A program made the translations under genes and the position numbers. A stretch of 42,153 nt of DNA from Acidobacteriaceae bacterium (GTDB taxonomy: Bacteria > Acidobacteriota > Terriglobia > Terriglobales > Acidobacteriaceae). Position 1 is the stretch's first letter; the number at the start of each line of letters is the position of its first letter. The stretch lies in assembly GCA_003164855.1 (NCBI GenBank), contig PLUI01000278.1, forward strand, positions 1 to 42,153, written 5' to 3'. Below, in pieces: positions 1 to 7,599 of this stretch. The notes beneath the pieces were generated by a model. It had not been told where the DNA came from. It saw nothing but the letters and a program-made list of their open reading frames with translations, and made no database searches.

Positions 1-508
1 GCGCCGCCCACAGTCCAAACTGAGATTGGTTAAGCTTGAGTGCCGCGCCAATGGCGGGAAAAATGAGCAGCGCCACCGAGTTCAGCACGAACACAGTTCC
101 CAGAGCGATGGCCATTTCCTCGTCGCTGGCCTGCGTGATCGGTCCGACAGCGGCAATCGCGCTCCCGCCGCAAATCGCCGTCCCGGTGGAAATCAGAAAT
201 GCGGGCACTCGTTGGACATTGAGCAAAGCGCCCAGCCCCATGCCGACAATCAGCGCGAAGCTGATCCCGAGCAGGGTATAGACGAAGCCACTGCGCCCGG
301 CCTGCACGACCTGATGAAGATTCATTCCGAAGCCGAGCCCCACCACGGAGGCCTGCAAAAGATACTTGGAAGACTTCTTGGCCTCGCCGCCGTAAGGATG
401 CGGCAACGTCAGACCAAACACCAGTCCAAGCGCCAGCGCCACCGGCGGAGACACGAAGCCGCTGGCACTCACCAGCAAACACAAAATAAAAATGATGCGA
501 GGAAGCAT
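1..508 (-). CDS. YeiH/UPF0324-family putative sulfate exporter, partial
   Basis: Reading the minus strand from the ATG at 508 gives about 169 residues of a very hydrophobic protein that runs off the window, so the C-terminal half is missing. Several stretches match the YeiH (UPF0324, putative sulfate exporter) family: LLQASVVGLGFGMNL near residues 48-62, FLISTGTAICGGSAIAAVGP near 100-119 and ALGTVFVLNSVALLIFPAIG near 130-149. An in-frame TGA lies 13 codons upstream and no other ATG, GTG or TTG follows it, which fixes the start at 508. The gene lies 76 bp downstream of the STAS gene on the same strand and may be co-transcribed with it. Transport of sulfate or a related anion is family-level inference only; the true substrate of the family is poorly established. 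Confidence 0.88.
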   Translation of the reverse strand, partial: MLPRIIFILCLLVSASGFVSPPVALALGLVFGLTLPHPYGGEAKKSSKYLLQASVVGLGFGMNLHQVVQAGRSGFVYTLLGISFALIVGMGLGALLNVQRVPAFLISTGTAICGGSAIAAVGPITQASDEEMAIALGTVFVLNSVALLIFPAIGAALKLNQSQFGLWAA

Positions 509-584
509 TCGAGAAAAGGCCGGGGCCGGACCCTGCGCGGCGAATCACGAGCCGCGATTCATGAGCCCCACTTCGCGGCCCGGT

Positions 585-935
585 TTAGGCTGCCTTCCGG
601 AAGGATTCGATGGCTTCCGCCTCTGAGTTGTATACGTCGAAAACCGTGAGCAACTTGGTGACTTGCAGCAGATCGCCCACGCGTTTGGTCAGATTCGTTA
701 ACTTGATTGTGCCGCCAGCGTTTTGCGCGGTGGTGCGCAGCGCCACGAGCGTGCCCAGTCCGCCGGAATCGATATAATTCACTTCGCCAAGGTTGAGCAC
801 GATGCGATTATTCTCTGACACGGCCTTCTTCACGGTTTCCCGTATTAGCGACGACTCCTCGCCGAACACAATGCGGCCGGTGCAATCCACAACTAAAATT
901 CCATCTTTCGTTTTTGTTGCCAGCTTCAATTGCAT
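585..935 (-). CDS. STAS-domain protein, anti-sigma factor antagonist type
   Basis: A 116-residue single-domain STAS protein of the SpoIIAA/RsbV type. Such proteins bind anti-sigma kinases and are switched by serine phosphorylation. The typical phospho-site context NYIDSGGLGTLVAL is present with Ser57. The start at 935 is chosen over an in-frame ATG 30 bases further upstream because a strong ribosome binding site (AAGGAGAG) lies 5 bases before it and the STAS fold begins there. No partner kinase or sigma factor is visible nearby; the next gene on the strand is the YeiH-type transporter. STAS domains also occur as cytosolic parts of sulfate transporters, so a role in transporter control is possible but unproven. 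Confidence 0.9.
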   Translation of the reverse strand: MQLKLATKTKDGILVVDCTGRIVFGEESSLIRETVKKAVSENNRIVLNLGEVNYIDSGGLGTLVALRTTAQNAGGTIKLTNLTKRVGDLLQVTKLLTVFDVYNSEAEAIESFRKAA

Positions 936-1076
936 GGGAGCTCTCCTTCGCGGCGCTCTGATCAAGAAAGCGCCAACTAGTTCGCGCCTGGATCAACGCA
1001 CCAGACTATCGCTTGCAGTTTGCTTTTAGCAAGCCTCCCGGGAAAGTGCCTTCCCGCCAGGGTGCCTCCAATCACG

Positions 1077-1082
1077 TATAAT
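1077..1082 (+). promoter_or_regulatory. Candidate -10 box for dnaX
   Basis: A perfect TATAAT ends 15 bases before the dnaX ATG. A transcript from it would have an untranslated leader of only about 9 bases, and no Shine-Dalgarno sequence is seen. No convincing -35 box lies at 16-18 bp, so this rests on the -10 alone. Confidence 0.35.
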
Positions 1083-1097
1083 CGTCTCTTCCGGCTC

Positions 1098-3035
1098 ATG
1101 AGCTATACCGTCCTGGCGCGCAAATATCGTCCGCAAAAATTCTCCGAGGTTATCGGACAGGAGCACGTCACCCGTACTCTGCAGAACGCGCTCGAACAGG
1201 GAAGGACCGCGCATGGTTACATTTTCAGCGGCCATCGCGGCATTGGAAAAACGACCGTGGCGCGTATTCTGGCTGCGGCGTTGAATTGCCGCTCGTCCGA
1301 CAAGCCTGTTTCCGAGCCTTGCGGCATCTGTGAATCCTGTACCGAGATTCGTGCGGGTAATGCGGTCGACGTCATCGAGATCGACGCCGCCACCAATCGC
1401 GGTATCGACGAAATCCGCGAATTGCGCGAGGCGGCGCGCTACCGCCCAGCGCGCGATCGTTTCAAGATTTACATTCTCGATGAAGCACACCAGATTACTG
1501 ACGCTGCCTTCAACGCTTTGCTTAAGACGTTGGAAGAACCGCCCGACCATATCGTTTTCATGCTGGCGACCACGCAGCCCGAGGACATTCCGCAGACCAT
1601 CCGCTCGCGCTGCCAGCATTTTAGTTTCCGTGCCGTAAAGTTTGACGACATTGTTGGGCAGCTGCGCGATCTGGTCGGCCGCGAAAAGATTGAAGCGGAT
1701 GACGATGCTCTTGCCCTGCTCGCCGAGGCTGGCGATGGCTCCATGCGCGATGCGCTGTCGATCCTCGATCAGGCAATTGCGTCATCCAGCGGAAGACTCA
1801 CAGCCGACTCCGTGCGCGACCTGGTCGGCGCCGCGCCCGCGCACATACTCGAAGAAGTGATGCAAGCCATCGCCCGCGGCGCCAGTGAAGACGTACTGCG
1901 GCATGTCGACCATCTCATCGGCGAAGGCCATAGCCCCACCCATTTTGCGCGCCAGATGGTTCGCTTTTTGCGCAATGCCACCGTGGCCAAGATTGCGGGC
2001 AAAGAGTCTTCGCTGCTGCAGATATCGAGCGAAGAACGCGAACGCGTGCAGCGCGTTGCGGACCTGTTCGGCGAAGAAGATCTCACTCGTCACCTGCAGA
2101 TCATGCTTCGAACCCATGGCGAACTGGGATACAAGCAGGAACAGCGCTTCCACCTGGAGCTCGGCCTGCTCAAGATGGCGCACGCGCAGCGTCTGTTGCC
2201 GATCGAGCAACTGCTTAGCGACGTGGCCGCTTCGTCGAGCGTTGCCGGAGCGAACGCATCCAGACCTGCGACGCGGCCTTCGATTGTTGCGACCTCGGGC
2301 GCTGCCTCCGAGATGCGTTGGGCGGAGGGCGTTGCGGGAGTTCGTCCCAATCACGTTTCGCCGTTTGCAGCCGATTCCGCGCGCAAGGGCACTCCCCGGC
2401 AGGAGTCGTCCGCGGACTCAGTTCCCGCGGGCGGTCCGCGAATCGTCGCGGCGGGCAGTCCGCCTGCACGGGTGATCATGGGCGCCGCCGCACCCGCAAA
2501 TCTCAGCCAAAGAGCGTCCGAACCTGAACTCAATTCGCCGGCCGAGCCTCAGCCCGAACCAAGACTGAGGCCCGCGCCGCAAGCACCGCAATTGGCCTCA
2601 CAACCCCCAGCCGCAGTGTCGGCCGCGCCTCTCGAGAGGCTGCAAAGCGCCGTGCTGCAAGCGCTCGCGGATGGCAATCAGCGCATCCTGGTCTCGATGC
2701 TCGAACAGGGCGAATGGTCGGCGGAAGGAAACGAAGTGGTGATCAAGGTCTCCGAGTCGCAGACCGTGGTCGACATGTCGCTTAGCGCCGACGCGAGGCG
2801 GCTGGCGATTGCCTCGGCCAGCGGCGTTCTGGGGCGGGCCGTCAAACTGAAAATTGTTTCTGGTGCAACCGTGGCGCCCACGGAAGTAAAGCGCAATGGC
2901 GGGGCCAGGTCCGATGCAACAAACTCAGGACCCAGTGGCCGAGGCCGCGCTGAGCAGGATGCCGTAGTCCGCAGGCTGCAGGAAAAGTTCGGCGCTGAGA
3001 TTCGTACGGTGATCGATTATAAGGAGAAACGGTGA
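1098..3035 (+). CDS. dnaX: DNA polymerase III subunit gamma/tau
   Basis: 645 residues. It is the clamp-loader ATPase that opens and places the sliding clamp and, as tau, ties the polymerase cores and helicase together. The AAA+ N-terminus is intact: the family start MSYTVLARKYRPQKF, Walker A GHRGIGKTT at 45-53, four zinc-ligand cysteines around residues 64-79, Walker B YILDEAH, and the sensor/arginine finger segment ending in IRSRCQHF. A long Ala/Pro-rich linker (about residues 375-520) leads to a C-terminal tau-type domain. The start at 1098 replaces an upstream in-frame one because family homology begins exactly there. ybaB and recR follow on the same strand, a widely conserved order. I did not find a clear slippery A/T heptamer for gamma production. 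Confidence 0.97.
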   Translation: MSYTVLARKYRPQKFSEVIGQEHVTRTLQNALEQGRTAHGYIFSGHRGIGKTTVARILAAALNCRSSDKPVSEPCGICESCTEIRAGNAVDVIEIDAATNRGIDEIRELREAARYRPARDRFKIYILDEAHQITDAAFNALLKTLEEPPDHIVFMLATTQPEDIPQTIRSRCQHFSFRAVKFDDIVGQLRDLVGREKIEADDDALALLAEAGDGSMRDALSILDQAIASSSGRLTADSVRDLVGAAPAHILEEVMQAIARGASEDVLRHVDHLIGEGHSPTHFARQMVRFLRNATVAKIAGKESSLLQISSEERERVQRVADLFGEEDLTRHLQIMLRTHGELGYKQEQRFHLELGLLKMAHAQRLLPIEQLLSDVAASSSVAGANASRPATRPSIVATSGAASEMRWAEGVAGVRPNHVSPFAADSARKGTPRQESSADSVPAGGPRIVAAGSPPARVIMGAAAPANLSQRASEPELNSPAEPQPEPRLRPAPQAPQLASQPPAAVSAAPLERLQSAVLQALADGNQRILVSMLEQGEWSAEGNEVVIKVSESQTVVDMSLSADARRLAIASASGVLGRAVKLKIVSGATVAPTEVKRNGGARSDATNSGPSGRGRAEQDAVVRRLQEKFGAEIRTVIDYKEKR

Positions 3036-3040
3036 AGATC

Positions 3041-3130
3041 AGGTGTCAGGTCTTAGTCTTTGGGTCTTAGGAAACCGTATCCGCTAGTTTTACGACTCGA
3101 CCCTGAGACCTAACACCTAGAACCCAAAGA
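3041..3130. repeat. Intergenic word-repeat element, dnaX/ybaB junction
   Basis: Two arms of related words. Word A, AGGTGTCAGGTCTTAG at 3041-3056, is complementary to 3103-3118 (14 of 16). Word B, TCTTTGGGTCTTAGG at 3057-3071, is complementary to 3116-3130 (13 of 15). The order is A-B-A'-B', so the two pairings cross and cannot both form a simple hairpin. The same vocabulary reappears at 42131-42153. Confidence 0.75.
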
Positions 3131-3146
3131 GCAATGGAAGGTGCAA

Positions 3147-3452
3147 ATGGGCGGATTCAATCTGCAAGAACTGATGTCGAAGGCGAAGTCGCAGTACGAT
3201 AGCCTGCAGAAGAAGATGCAGGAAACAGTGGTGGAAGCCTCGTCTGGCGGGGGCACGGTAACGGCAAAGATGGACGGCCGCAAGCAGTTGCTCAGCCTGC
3301 GCATTGATCCTGAAGCAGTGAAATCGGGCGACGTGGAGATGCTCCAGGACTTGGTGCTCGCCGCAGTCAACGAAGCCGCGCGCAAAGTCGATGGGGCAAT
3401 GCAGTCGACTGTAGGCGGCATGCTGGGCGGCCTGGGCATCGGCGGGCTGTGA
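3147..3452 (+). CDS. YbaB/EbfC-family nucleoid-associated protein
   Basis: A 101-residue small DNA-binding protein of the YbaB/EbfC family, which forms dimers and coats DNA. It has the family layout: an amphipathic N-terminal helix (NLQELMSKAKSQYDSLQKKMQ), a short beta region containing VTAKMDGRKQLLSLRIDPEAV, and a C-terminal helix with DLVLAAVNEAARKV, then a Gly/Met-rich tail. Start at ATG 3147 is preferred over the GTG two codons earlier because GGAAGG lies 5 bases before the ATG. It lies between dnaX and recR, its usual place in bacteria, which supports a link to replication-repair. The repeat element in front of it separates it from dnaX by about 110 bp. Confidence 0.94.
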   Translation: MGGFNLQELMSKAKSQYDSLQKKMQETVVEASSGGGTVTAKMDGRKQLLSLRIDPEAVKSGDVEMLQDLVLAAVNEAARKVDGAMQSTVGGMLGGLGIGGL

Positions 3453-3454
3453 AG

Positions 3455-3581
3455 AATTGGGCCATTTGTGCGATCGAGTGATTGTCCAATTTCCCTGATT
3501 CCTTAGCTGACTAATTGACGGGCTTCAGTTCGGTTTTCAAATCGCCCAATTACCCGATTGCCAATTTACTCAATCTTCCCT
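3455..3581. repeat. Intergenic word-repeat element, ybaB/recR junction
   Basis: The gap is filled with variants of an AATTGGGC/GATTGCC word. AATTGGGCCATTTG at 3455-3468 is complementary to 3538-3551 with one mismatch. Further variants lie around 3480-3500 and 3552-3575. The recR start codon follows directly and no Shine-Dalgarno sequence is visible in front of it. Confidence 0.65.
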
Positions 3582-4181
3582 ATGTCTAAATTTGCAGAAC
3601 CGATGTCGCGGCTGATTGACGAGCTGAAGAAGTTGCCGGGCGTAGGCTCGAAGAGCGCACAACGGCTGGCATTCTATATTCTACGTGCGAGCGACGAGGA
3701 TGCCGAAGCGCTGGCCGCGGCGGTGCGCGACGTCAAGGCTAACCTGCGGCTGTGCTCGGTGTGCAACAACATCACTGACGTCGACCCATGCGTCTATTGC
3801 ACCAGCGCAACCCGCAACCAGCGCCTGGTGTGCGTGGTGGAGGAACCCACCAACATTGCCGCCATCGAAAAAACCAAGCACTTCAACGGCGTCTACCACG
3901 TTCTCCACGGATCGCTCTCGCCGTTGCACGGCATAGGGCCGGAGCAATTGCGCATCGCCAATCTGATTACACGCGTCGATGCGGGCAACGTGGATGAAGT
4001 GATCGTGGCCACCAACCCCACGGTCGAAGGCGAAGCCACTGCTACTTATCTATCGCAGCAACTGAAGCGCGTCGGCGTGAAAGTGACGCGCATTGCGATG
4101 GGCATCCCGGTCGGAAGCGACATTGAATATACCGATGAGATAACGATGCTGAAGGCCATGGAAGGGCGCCGGGAGTTGTGA
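3582..4181 (+). CDS. recR: Recombination mediator protein RecR
   Basis: 199 residues, the normal length. RecR works with RecF and RecO to load RecA on gapped DNA. Domains in order: helix-hairpin-helix [13 protein letters not shown] at 18-30, a four-cysteine zinc finger (C58, C61, C70, C73), and a Toprim domain starting near residue 81 ([16 protein letters not shown]) followed by the conserved [15 protein letters not shown] and the Walker-like [15 protein letters not shown]. Start at 3582 is chosen by homology; [13 protein letters not shown] at 3603 is an alternative. It is the last gene of the dnaX-ybaB-recR group. Confidence 0.97.
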   Translation: MSKFAEPMSRLIDELKKLPGVGSKSAQRLAFYILRASDEDAEALAAAVRDVKANLRLCSVCNNITDVDPCVYCTSATRNQRLVCVVEEPTNIAAIEKTKHFNGVYHVLHGSLSPLHGIGPEQLRIANLITRVDAGNVDEVIVATNPTVEGEATATYLSQQLKRVGVKVTRIAMGIPVGSDIEYTDEITMLKAMEGRREL

Positions 4182-4190
4182 GAAGCCTCT

Positions 4191-4207
4191 GGCTTCCGGC
4201 TCTTGGC
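4191..4207. repeat. Direct repeat copy 1 flanking the PD-(D/E)XK-like gene
   Basis: GGCTTCCGGCTCTTGGC. It matches 4803-4819 in the same orientation at 16 of 17 positions, so the two copies bracket the gene at 4239-4790. Neighbouring bases repeat parts of the word (CTCTGGC, TCCGGC). Confidence 0.65.
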
Positions 4208-4238
4208 CCATTCGAACTTGCCATTCTCCGCGGCGGTG

Positions 4239-4790
4239 CTACAACGTCAGGTCCGCTTCGAGGAACACGTTGGCTTCTTCTTCAGCGGGAGCCAAGCCTT
4301 CCGGAAGGGCGCCGCGATTGTATTCCACCATGCGGTTCTTCCACTTCAGGAAGTCGGTGATGCTTTGGGGCTCCACGCGGACTTCGACACGGCGCAGGCT
4401 GGCTAGCAGCAAATTCATTTCGCAACGAAAGCCGCTGGCGCTGCGCAGGTTCTTCGCGGAGGCATGAGTCATTTCGATTCTGCCGCGACGAAGTTCGAGC
4501 AGGCCCCAGCCTGTGGGAAGGTCTTCGCATCGAACCATTCCGGCGGGAACCAGATAAAAGCGCTCGCAGCCGACTGCCTGCTCCGGCTTGAGGCGGAAGG
4601 GCTTGGCGCGGTCGGCAAGGAAATCAGAGCGCGTGACTTTGCATTCGACCAGCACCGAATGGCAAGCGCGCTTCCAGCCGATGGCGTCGGGCATCTCACC
4701 GCTAACGCAGGCTTGTTCGGAGAGCACGACTCCACAGCGGTAGCTTCGCAGCCAGCGGACGGCTTTTTCGACTAGTTGAGCGTGAGTCAT
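4239..4790 (-). CDS. PD-(D/E)XK nuclease-like protein, MmcB-type
   Basis: 183 residues. The core looks like the restriction-endonuclease fold: a helix (MTHAQLVEKAVRWLRS) with Glu25 downstream, then PDAIGW with Asp35, a strand SVLVECKV with Glu49-Cys50-Lys51, and RSDFLAD. D35...E49-x-K51 is a plausible metal-binding D-ExK triad. MmcB-family (DNA repair-associated) proteins have the same layout, and I propose that family with moderate confidence; nuclease activity is inference. Start at 4790 is chosen because the 43 residues available upstream come from the intergenic repeat sequence and are not protein-like. It converges on recR. It is bracketed by 17-bp direct repeats (4191 and 4803), which is odd for a single gene. 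Confidence 0.82.
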   Translation of the reverse strand: MTHAQLVEKAVRWLRSYRCGVVLSEQACVSGEMPDAIGWKRACHSVLVECKVTRSDFLADRAKPFRLKPEQAVGCERFYLVPAGMVRCEDLPTGWGLLELRRGRIEMTHASAKNLRSASGFRCEMNLLLASLRRVEVRVEPQSITDFLKWKNRMVEYNRGALPEGLAPAEEEANVFLEADLTL

Positions 4791-4802
4791 GGGTTGTGCT
4801 CG

Positions 4803-4819
4803 GGCTTCCGGGTCTTGGC
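4803..4819. repeat. Direct repeat copy 2 flanking the PD-(D/E)XK-like gene
   Basis: GGCTTCCGGGTCTTGGC, 16 of 17 identical to 4191-4207. A further partial copy (GGCTTCCGG) follows at 4824-4832, so the motif is partly tandem here. Confidence 0.65.
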
Positions 4820-4957
4820 GTCCGGCTTCCGGTAGCAAGAACATTTGTATCCGGAGAAGCGAGTTTGCGGAAGTCCCTGGAGAGCTACACGTAAAGCAGC
4901 CTGTGGAAATCTGCCTCAAAAATGTTGCCGGCTGGAGGGCGGCCGTCCTCGGCGAAT

Positions 4958-4986
4958 TTGACGGAAAGCGTATCTAGGATTAGGTT
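4958..4986 (+). promoter_or_regulatory. Candidate promoter of the duplicated-domain secreted protein
   Basis: TTGACG (5 of 6 to the -35 consensus) at 4958-4963, then a 17-bp spacer and TAGGTT (weak -10). The expected start near 4993 gives a leader of about 50 bases. Confidence 0.35.
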
Positions 4987-5044
4987 GTTTGCGAGCTCAA
5001 AAAAACAAGCTTCTGACTTTATCCCTTAAGGAGATTGGAAAAAG

Positions 5045-5584
5045 ATGAAAAACATTGTCCGTGCATCTCTGGTGCTTCTGCTTTTGAGTGCGTTTGGCTG
5101 GGCCGCACAGGACGTTGTCGGTGCTGTCCATGGAACCATCGTCAAATTGGATTCTGCTACGAAGACTGCCGTTGTAAAGAGTAAGGACGGCACGGAACAT
5201 AGCCTCAAGTTCGTTGACAAGACCACTGTCCACGGCGGCGAGGCCACAGCGACGGGGACGAAAGACGCCTTTCACGGACTGACGGAGGGCACCGAAGTAG
5301 TGGCGCACTACACTACCGCAGGTACGGAAAAGACGGCGGTTGAGGTCGATAGAGTCGGCAAAGACGGCATTAAGTCGGTGGACGGAACCATCATGCATAT
5401 CGATCGCGCCGGCAAGACCCTGGCGGTCAAGACCGCAGATGGCACGGAGGATACATTTCGCCTGACCGATCACGCCGCGGCCGATGCGGGCAAGGACATC
5501 GCGAAGGGAAGCGAGAAATCCGCGAAGGTTACGGTCTACTACACCGAAAAAGCCGGCAAGAAAGTGGCCCACTTCTTCGAGTAA
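5045..5584 (+). CDS. Secreted protein with two copies of a small beta-rich domain
   Basis: 179 residues with a clear signal peptide (MKNIVRASLVLLLLSAFGWAA). The mature part holds two copies of one domain: residues about 30-90 begin GTIVKLDSATKTAVVKSKDGTE and residues about 114-166 begin GTIMHIDRAGKTLAVKTADG. Both end in a hydrophobic strand with HYTT or YYTE. The pattern (GTI, K/R-T-L/A-V-V-K, DGTE) resembles small OB-like or DUF5666-like domains of periplasmic proteins, but I cannot assign a function. A good ribosome binding site (AAGGAGA) precedes the ATG. It converges on the CHAD-HD gene with only 3 bp between stop codons. Confidence 0.85.
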   Translation: MKNIVRASLVLLLLSAFGWAAQDVVGAVHGTIVKLDSATKTAVVKSKDGTEHSLKFVDKTTVHGGEATATGTKDAFHGLTEGTEVVAHYTTAGTEKTAVEVDRVGKDGIKSVDGTIMHIDRAGKTLAVKTADGTEDTFRLTDHAAADAGKDIAKGSEKSAKVTVYYTEKAGKKVAHFFE

Positions 5585-5587
5585 ATC

Positions 5588-7318
5588 TTAGGCATTCTTC
5601 TTCCGGAGCCACGCGTGGGTTGACGAACGCAAGCCGCTTGCTGTCTTCAGAGCGGCACGGCTGAGTTGTGCCTGCCGAAAGGCGATCGCTCGACGGTTTC
5701 GGATCGAGGGATTCTTCATCGGCTTGATCACTACCGGGCGGTGAAGCACGGTCTCCAGCAAGTGGCGCTCGGCGGCGATGGTTTGAGCAGATGGTCCCAG
5801 GGGCGAATAGCCTTCGGCGGCGATCTCCAGCGCTTCGTTCTGTCTCCCTTTGATCTGGACATTTTCAATCTGAATGCGGCGGATGTGGCCGTCGTGGGCG
5901 GCATCCAGGGCATTCGCCAGGCGAAGGATTGCGGCGAGTTGGATGGTTGCCCTCTGCTCGTCAGGGAAGAGATCGCGCAACAGTTTGTGCCTTCGAGTGG
6001 GCAAGGCTCCACAGTGAAAGCGGGCGACAACGGCGGCGCGCTGCATGTCCGCGGGCTTCCAGCCTAATGGGTTGCCGTGGGCGCGAATCAAGTCGAAGGA
6101 AGTCTTGTGATGTCCCTTTTCGCCTTTGGATTTGCCGACATCGTGGAGAAGGGCGGCGGCGAGCAGACTGGAGCGGGCAGCGACGACGGCGACCGAAGGC
6201 TCCCATCTCCCGGCAAGGAGGCCCTCGTAAAGTTGAAGAGCCAGGCTGGCGACGCGCTCGGAGTGCGGGAAGTCGGGATCGAGGCCATTCGCCCAAAGCT
6301 TCATCCGGCGCGTGGCAAGAACTTCAATCTGTTTGCCCTGCGGCAGCCCAGCGCGCCAGACCTGCCACAGAGCATGCTCGCCGATCATTTTTTTCCGGTA
6401 GCCCTCGATGCGCTTGGTGCGCTCGGAGAGGATTCGATCCCGCCAGCGGCTGCGCGAATCTGCATCGGGAAAAACCTGACAGGAAACGGCAGTGGCCCAG
6501 AGCACATCGAGATCGTGGACTTCGCCGAGTAGGTCCTGGATTTCTTTGAGGTCGTTGCTCCAGGCCTTGTGCTCGGCAGGAAGAAAGTTTTCCACGATGT
6601 AGCGGAAGCGTTTGATCCCGATGCGGAGACTGTGGAACGCAACTTGGGAGCGATTGCGCAAGGCCCGGTTGTGGAGTTCGCGGGCTGCGGTCCAGCGCTC
6701 GAGAGCGAGGTGCTTAAAGAGCGCGCTGCCCTGCCGAATGCGGCCGGCCCGTGCAGGAAGAGACTTACTCCACTGTCGCCACTGTTTGCCGTCGAATTCT
6801 TCGAGAGCGGATTGCGCTTCATGCTGCTGTTCCTGCTCGCGGCGGCGCAGGATTGCGAGCAAGGTTTGGGCTGCCTGATCTGCTGTACCGGAAATGGAAT
6901 CAGGATTCAGTTGCGATTGTGGCAACGCAGGCGAGCCTGCCCTGGAAACCGAAGGGTCGCCCGCCTCCACACTTGCAGCCACTTTAGCTTCCGCTCCATC
7001 GAGTTTCTCCACCCACTCCATCATGACTTGCACATCGCGCAGGGCGCCGAGGCGTTGAAACAGGCGCTTACCGGCCTTCTTCATCGCCTTCCACTCGGGA
7101 TTGGGATCGAGGGCCATTAATCCGTCGGCGAGGGAGCGGCAGCGGCGCAGCGCGACCCGCAGATCATGAACCGGATCGGCCCCAAAATCCGTGGAGACAC
7201 GCTCGCATTCCTTTAGAACCTGCAGCATCCAGTAGCGCAGGCCGGTGGTTTTCTTGGGTCGTTTTTTGCGAGTCGTTGAGGAAGGCACGGTAGGTTCCGG
7301 AAGGTGCAATGTTGGCAT
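5588..7318 (-). CDS. CHAD domain fused to a Ppx/GppA-type HD domain
   Basis: 576 residues. The N-terminal part (about 25-340) is a CHAD domain, an alpha-helical polyphosphate-binding module. Its two conserved histidine/arginine helices are visible: VHDLRVALRRCRSL (H51, R54, R58, R59) and FHSLRIGIKRFRYIVENF (H229). The C-terminal part (about 345-510) is an HD-superfamily domain with H352, LLHDVGKSKGEKGHHKTS (H392-D393, H403-H404), ARFHCG and LRLANALDAAHDG, resembling the HD region of exopolyphosphatases Ppx/GppA. A polyP-binding module tied to a phosphohydrolase-like module suggests polyphosphate sensing or turnover; that is inference. A low-complexity linker (110-150) splits the CHAD helices. 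The ATG at 7318 has AGGA directly abutting it, so the start is uncertain. It diverges from the PilZ gene. Confidence 0.88.
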   Translation of the reverse strand: MPTLHLPEPTVPSSTTRKKRPKKTTGLRYWMLQVLKECERVSTDFGADPVHDLRVALRRCRSLADGLMALDPNPEWKAMKKAGKRLFQRLGALRDVQVMMEWVEKLDGAEAKVAASVEAGDPSVSRAGSPALPQSQLNPDSISGTADQAAQTLLAILRRREQEQQHEAQSALEEFDGKQWRQWSKSLPARAGRIRQGSALFKHLALERWTAARELHNRALRNRSQVAFHSLRIGIKRFRYIVENFLPAEHKAWSNDLKEIQDLLGEVHDLDVLWATAVSCQVFPDADSRSRWRDRILSERTKRIEGYRKKMIGEHALWQVWRAGLPQGKQIEVLATRRMKLWANGLDPDFPHSERVASLALQLYEGLLAGRWEPSVAVVAARSSLLAAALLHDVGKSKGEKGHHKTSFDLIRAHGNPLGWKPADMQRAAVVARFHCGALPTRRHKLLRDLFPDEQRATIQLAAILRLANALDAAHDGHIRRIQIENVQIKGRQNEALEIAAEGYSPLGPSAQTIAAERHLLETVLHRPVVIKPMKNPSIRNRRAIAFRQAQLSRAALKTASGLRSSTHAWLRKKNA

Positions 7319-7599
7319 TCCTATTTTCGCTGGAGACGACGGGGAACGCCAGTGACGGGAAGTGTCCCAAAGGGGTTCACCACAACTGACAGCCTTCGAC
7401 TCCTCTCCACGCAGGCTCCGTCGGAATTGCCCGTTACCTCCGTAATGTGCAACCCCTTACCTGCTGGATTTAACCTCTTACTTGCAGAGTCTAGTTCGAG
7501 GAGCACCTTATCACGAACGCGAGTACATTTCATGCCAACCGGGCGGCATCGGCGCGGGCGTTTGTCCATAGTCTCAACATCCTGATCAAGTACGCCCGA

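Noticed and set aside
965-1097. Possible signal recognition particle RNA before dnaX, as in many bacteria
   Set aside because: Only about 130 bases and no GGAA-type tetraloop helix or other SRP hallmark could be found.
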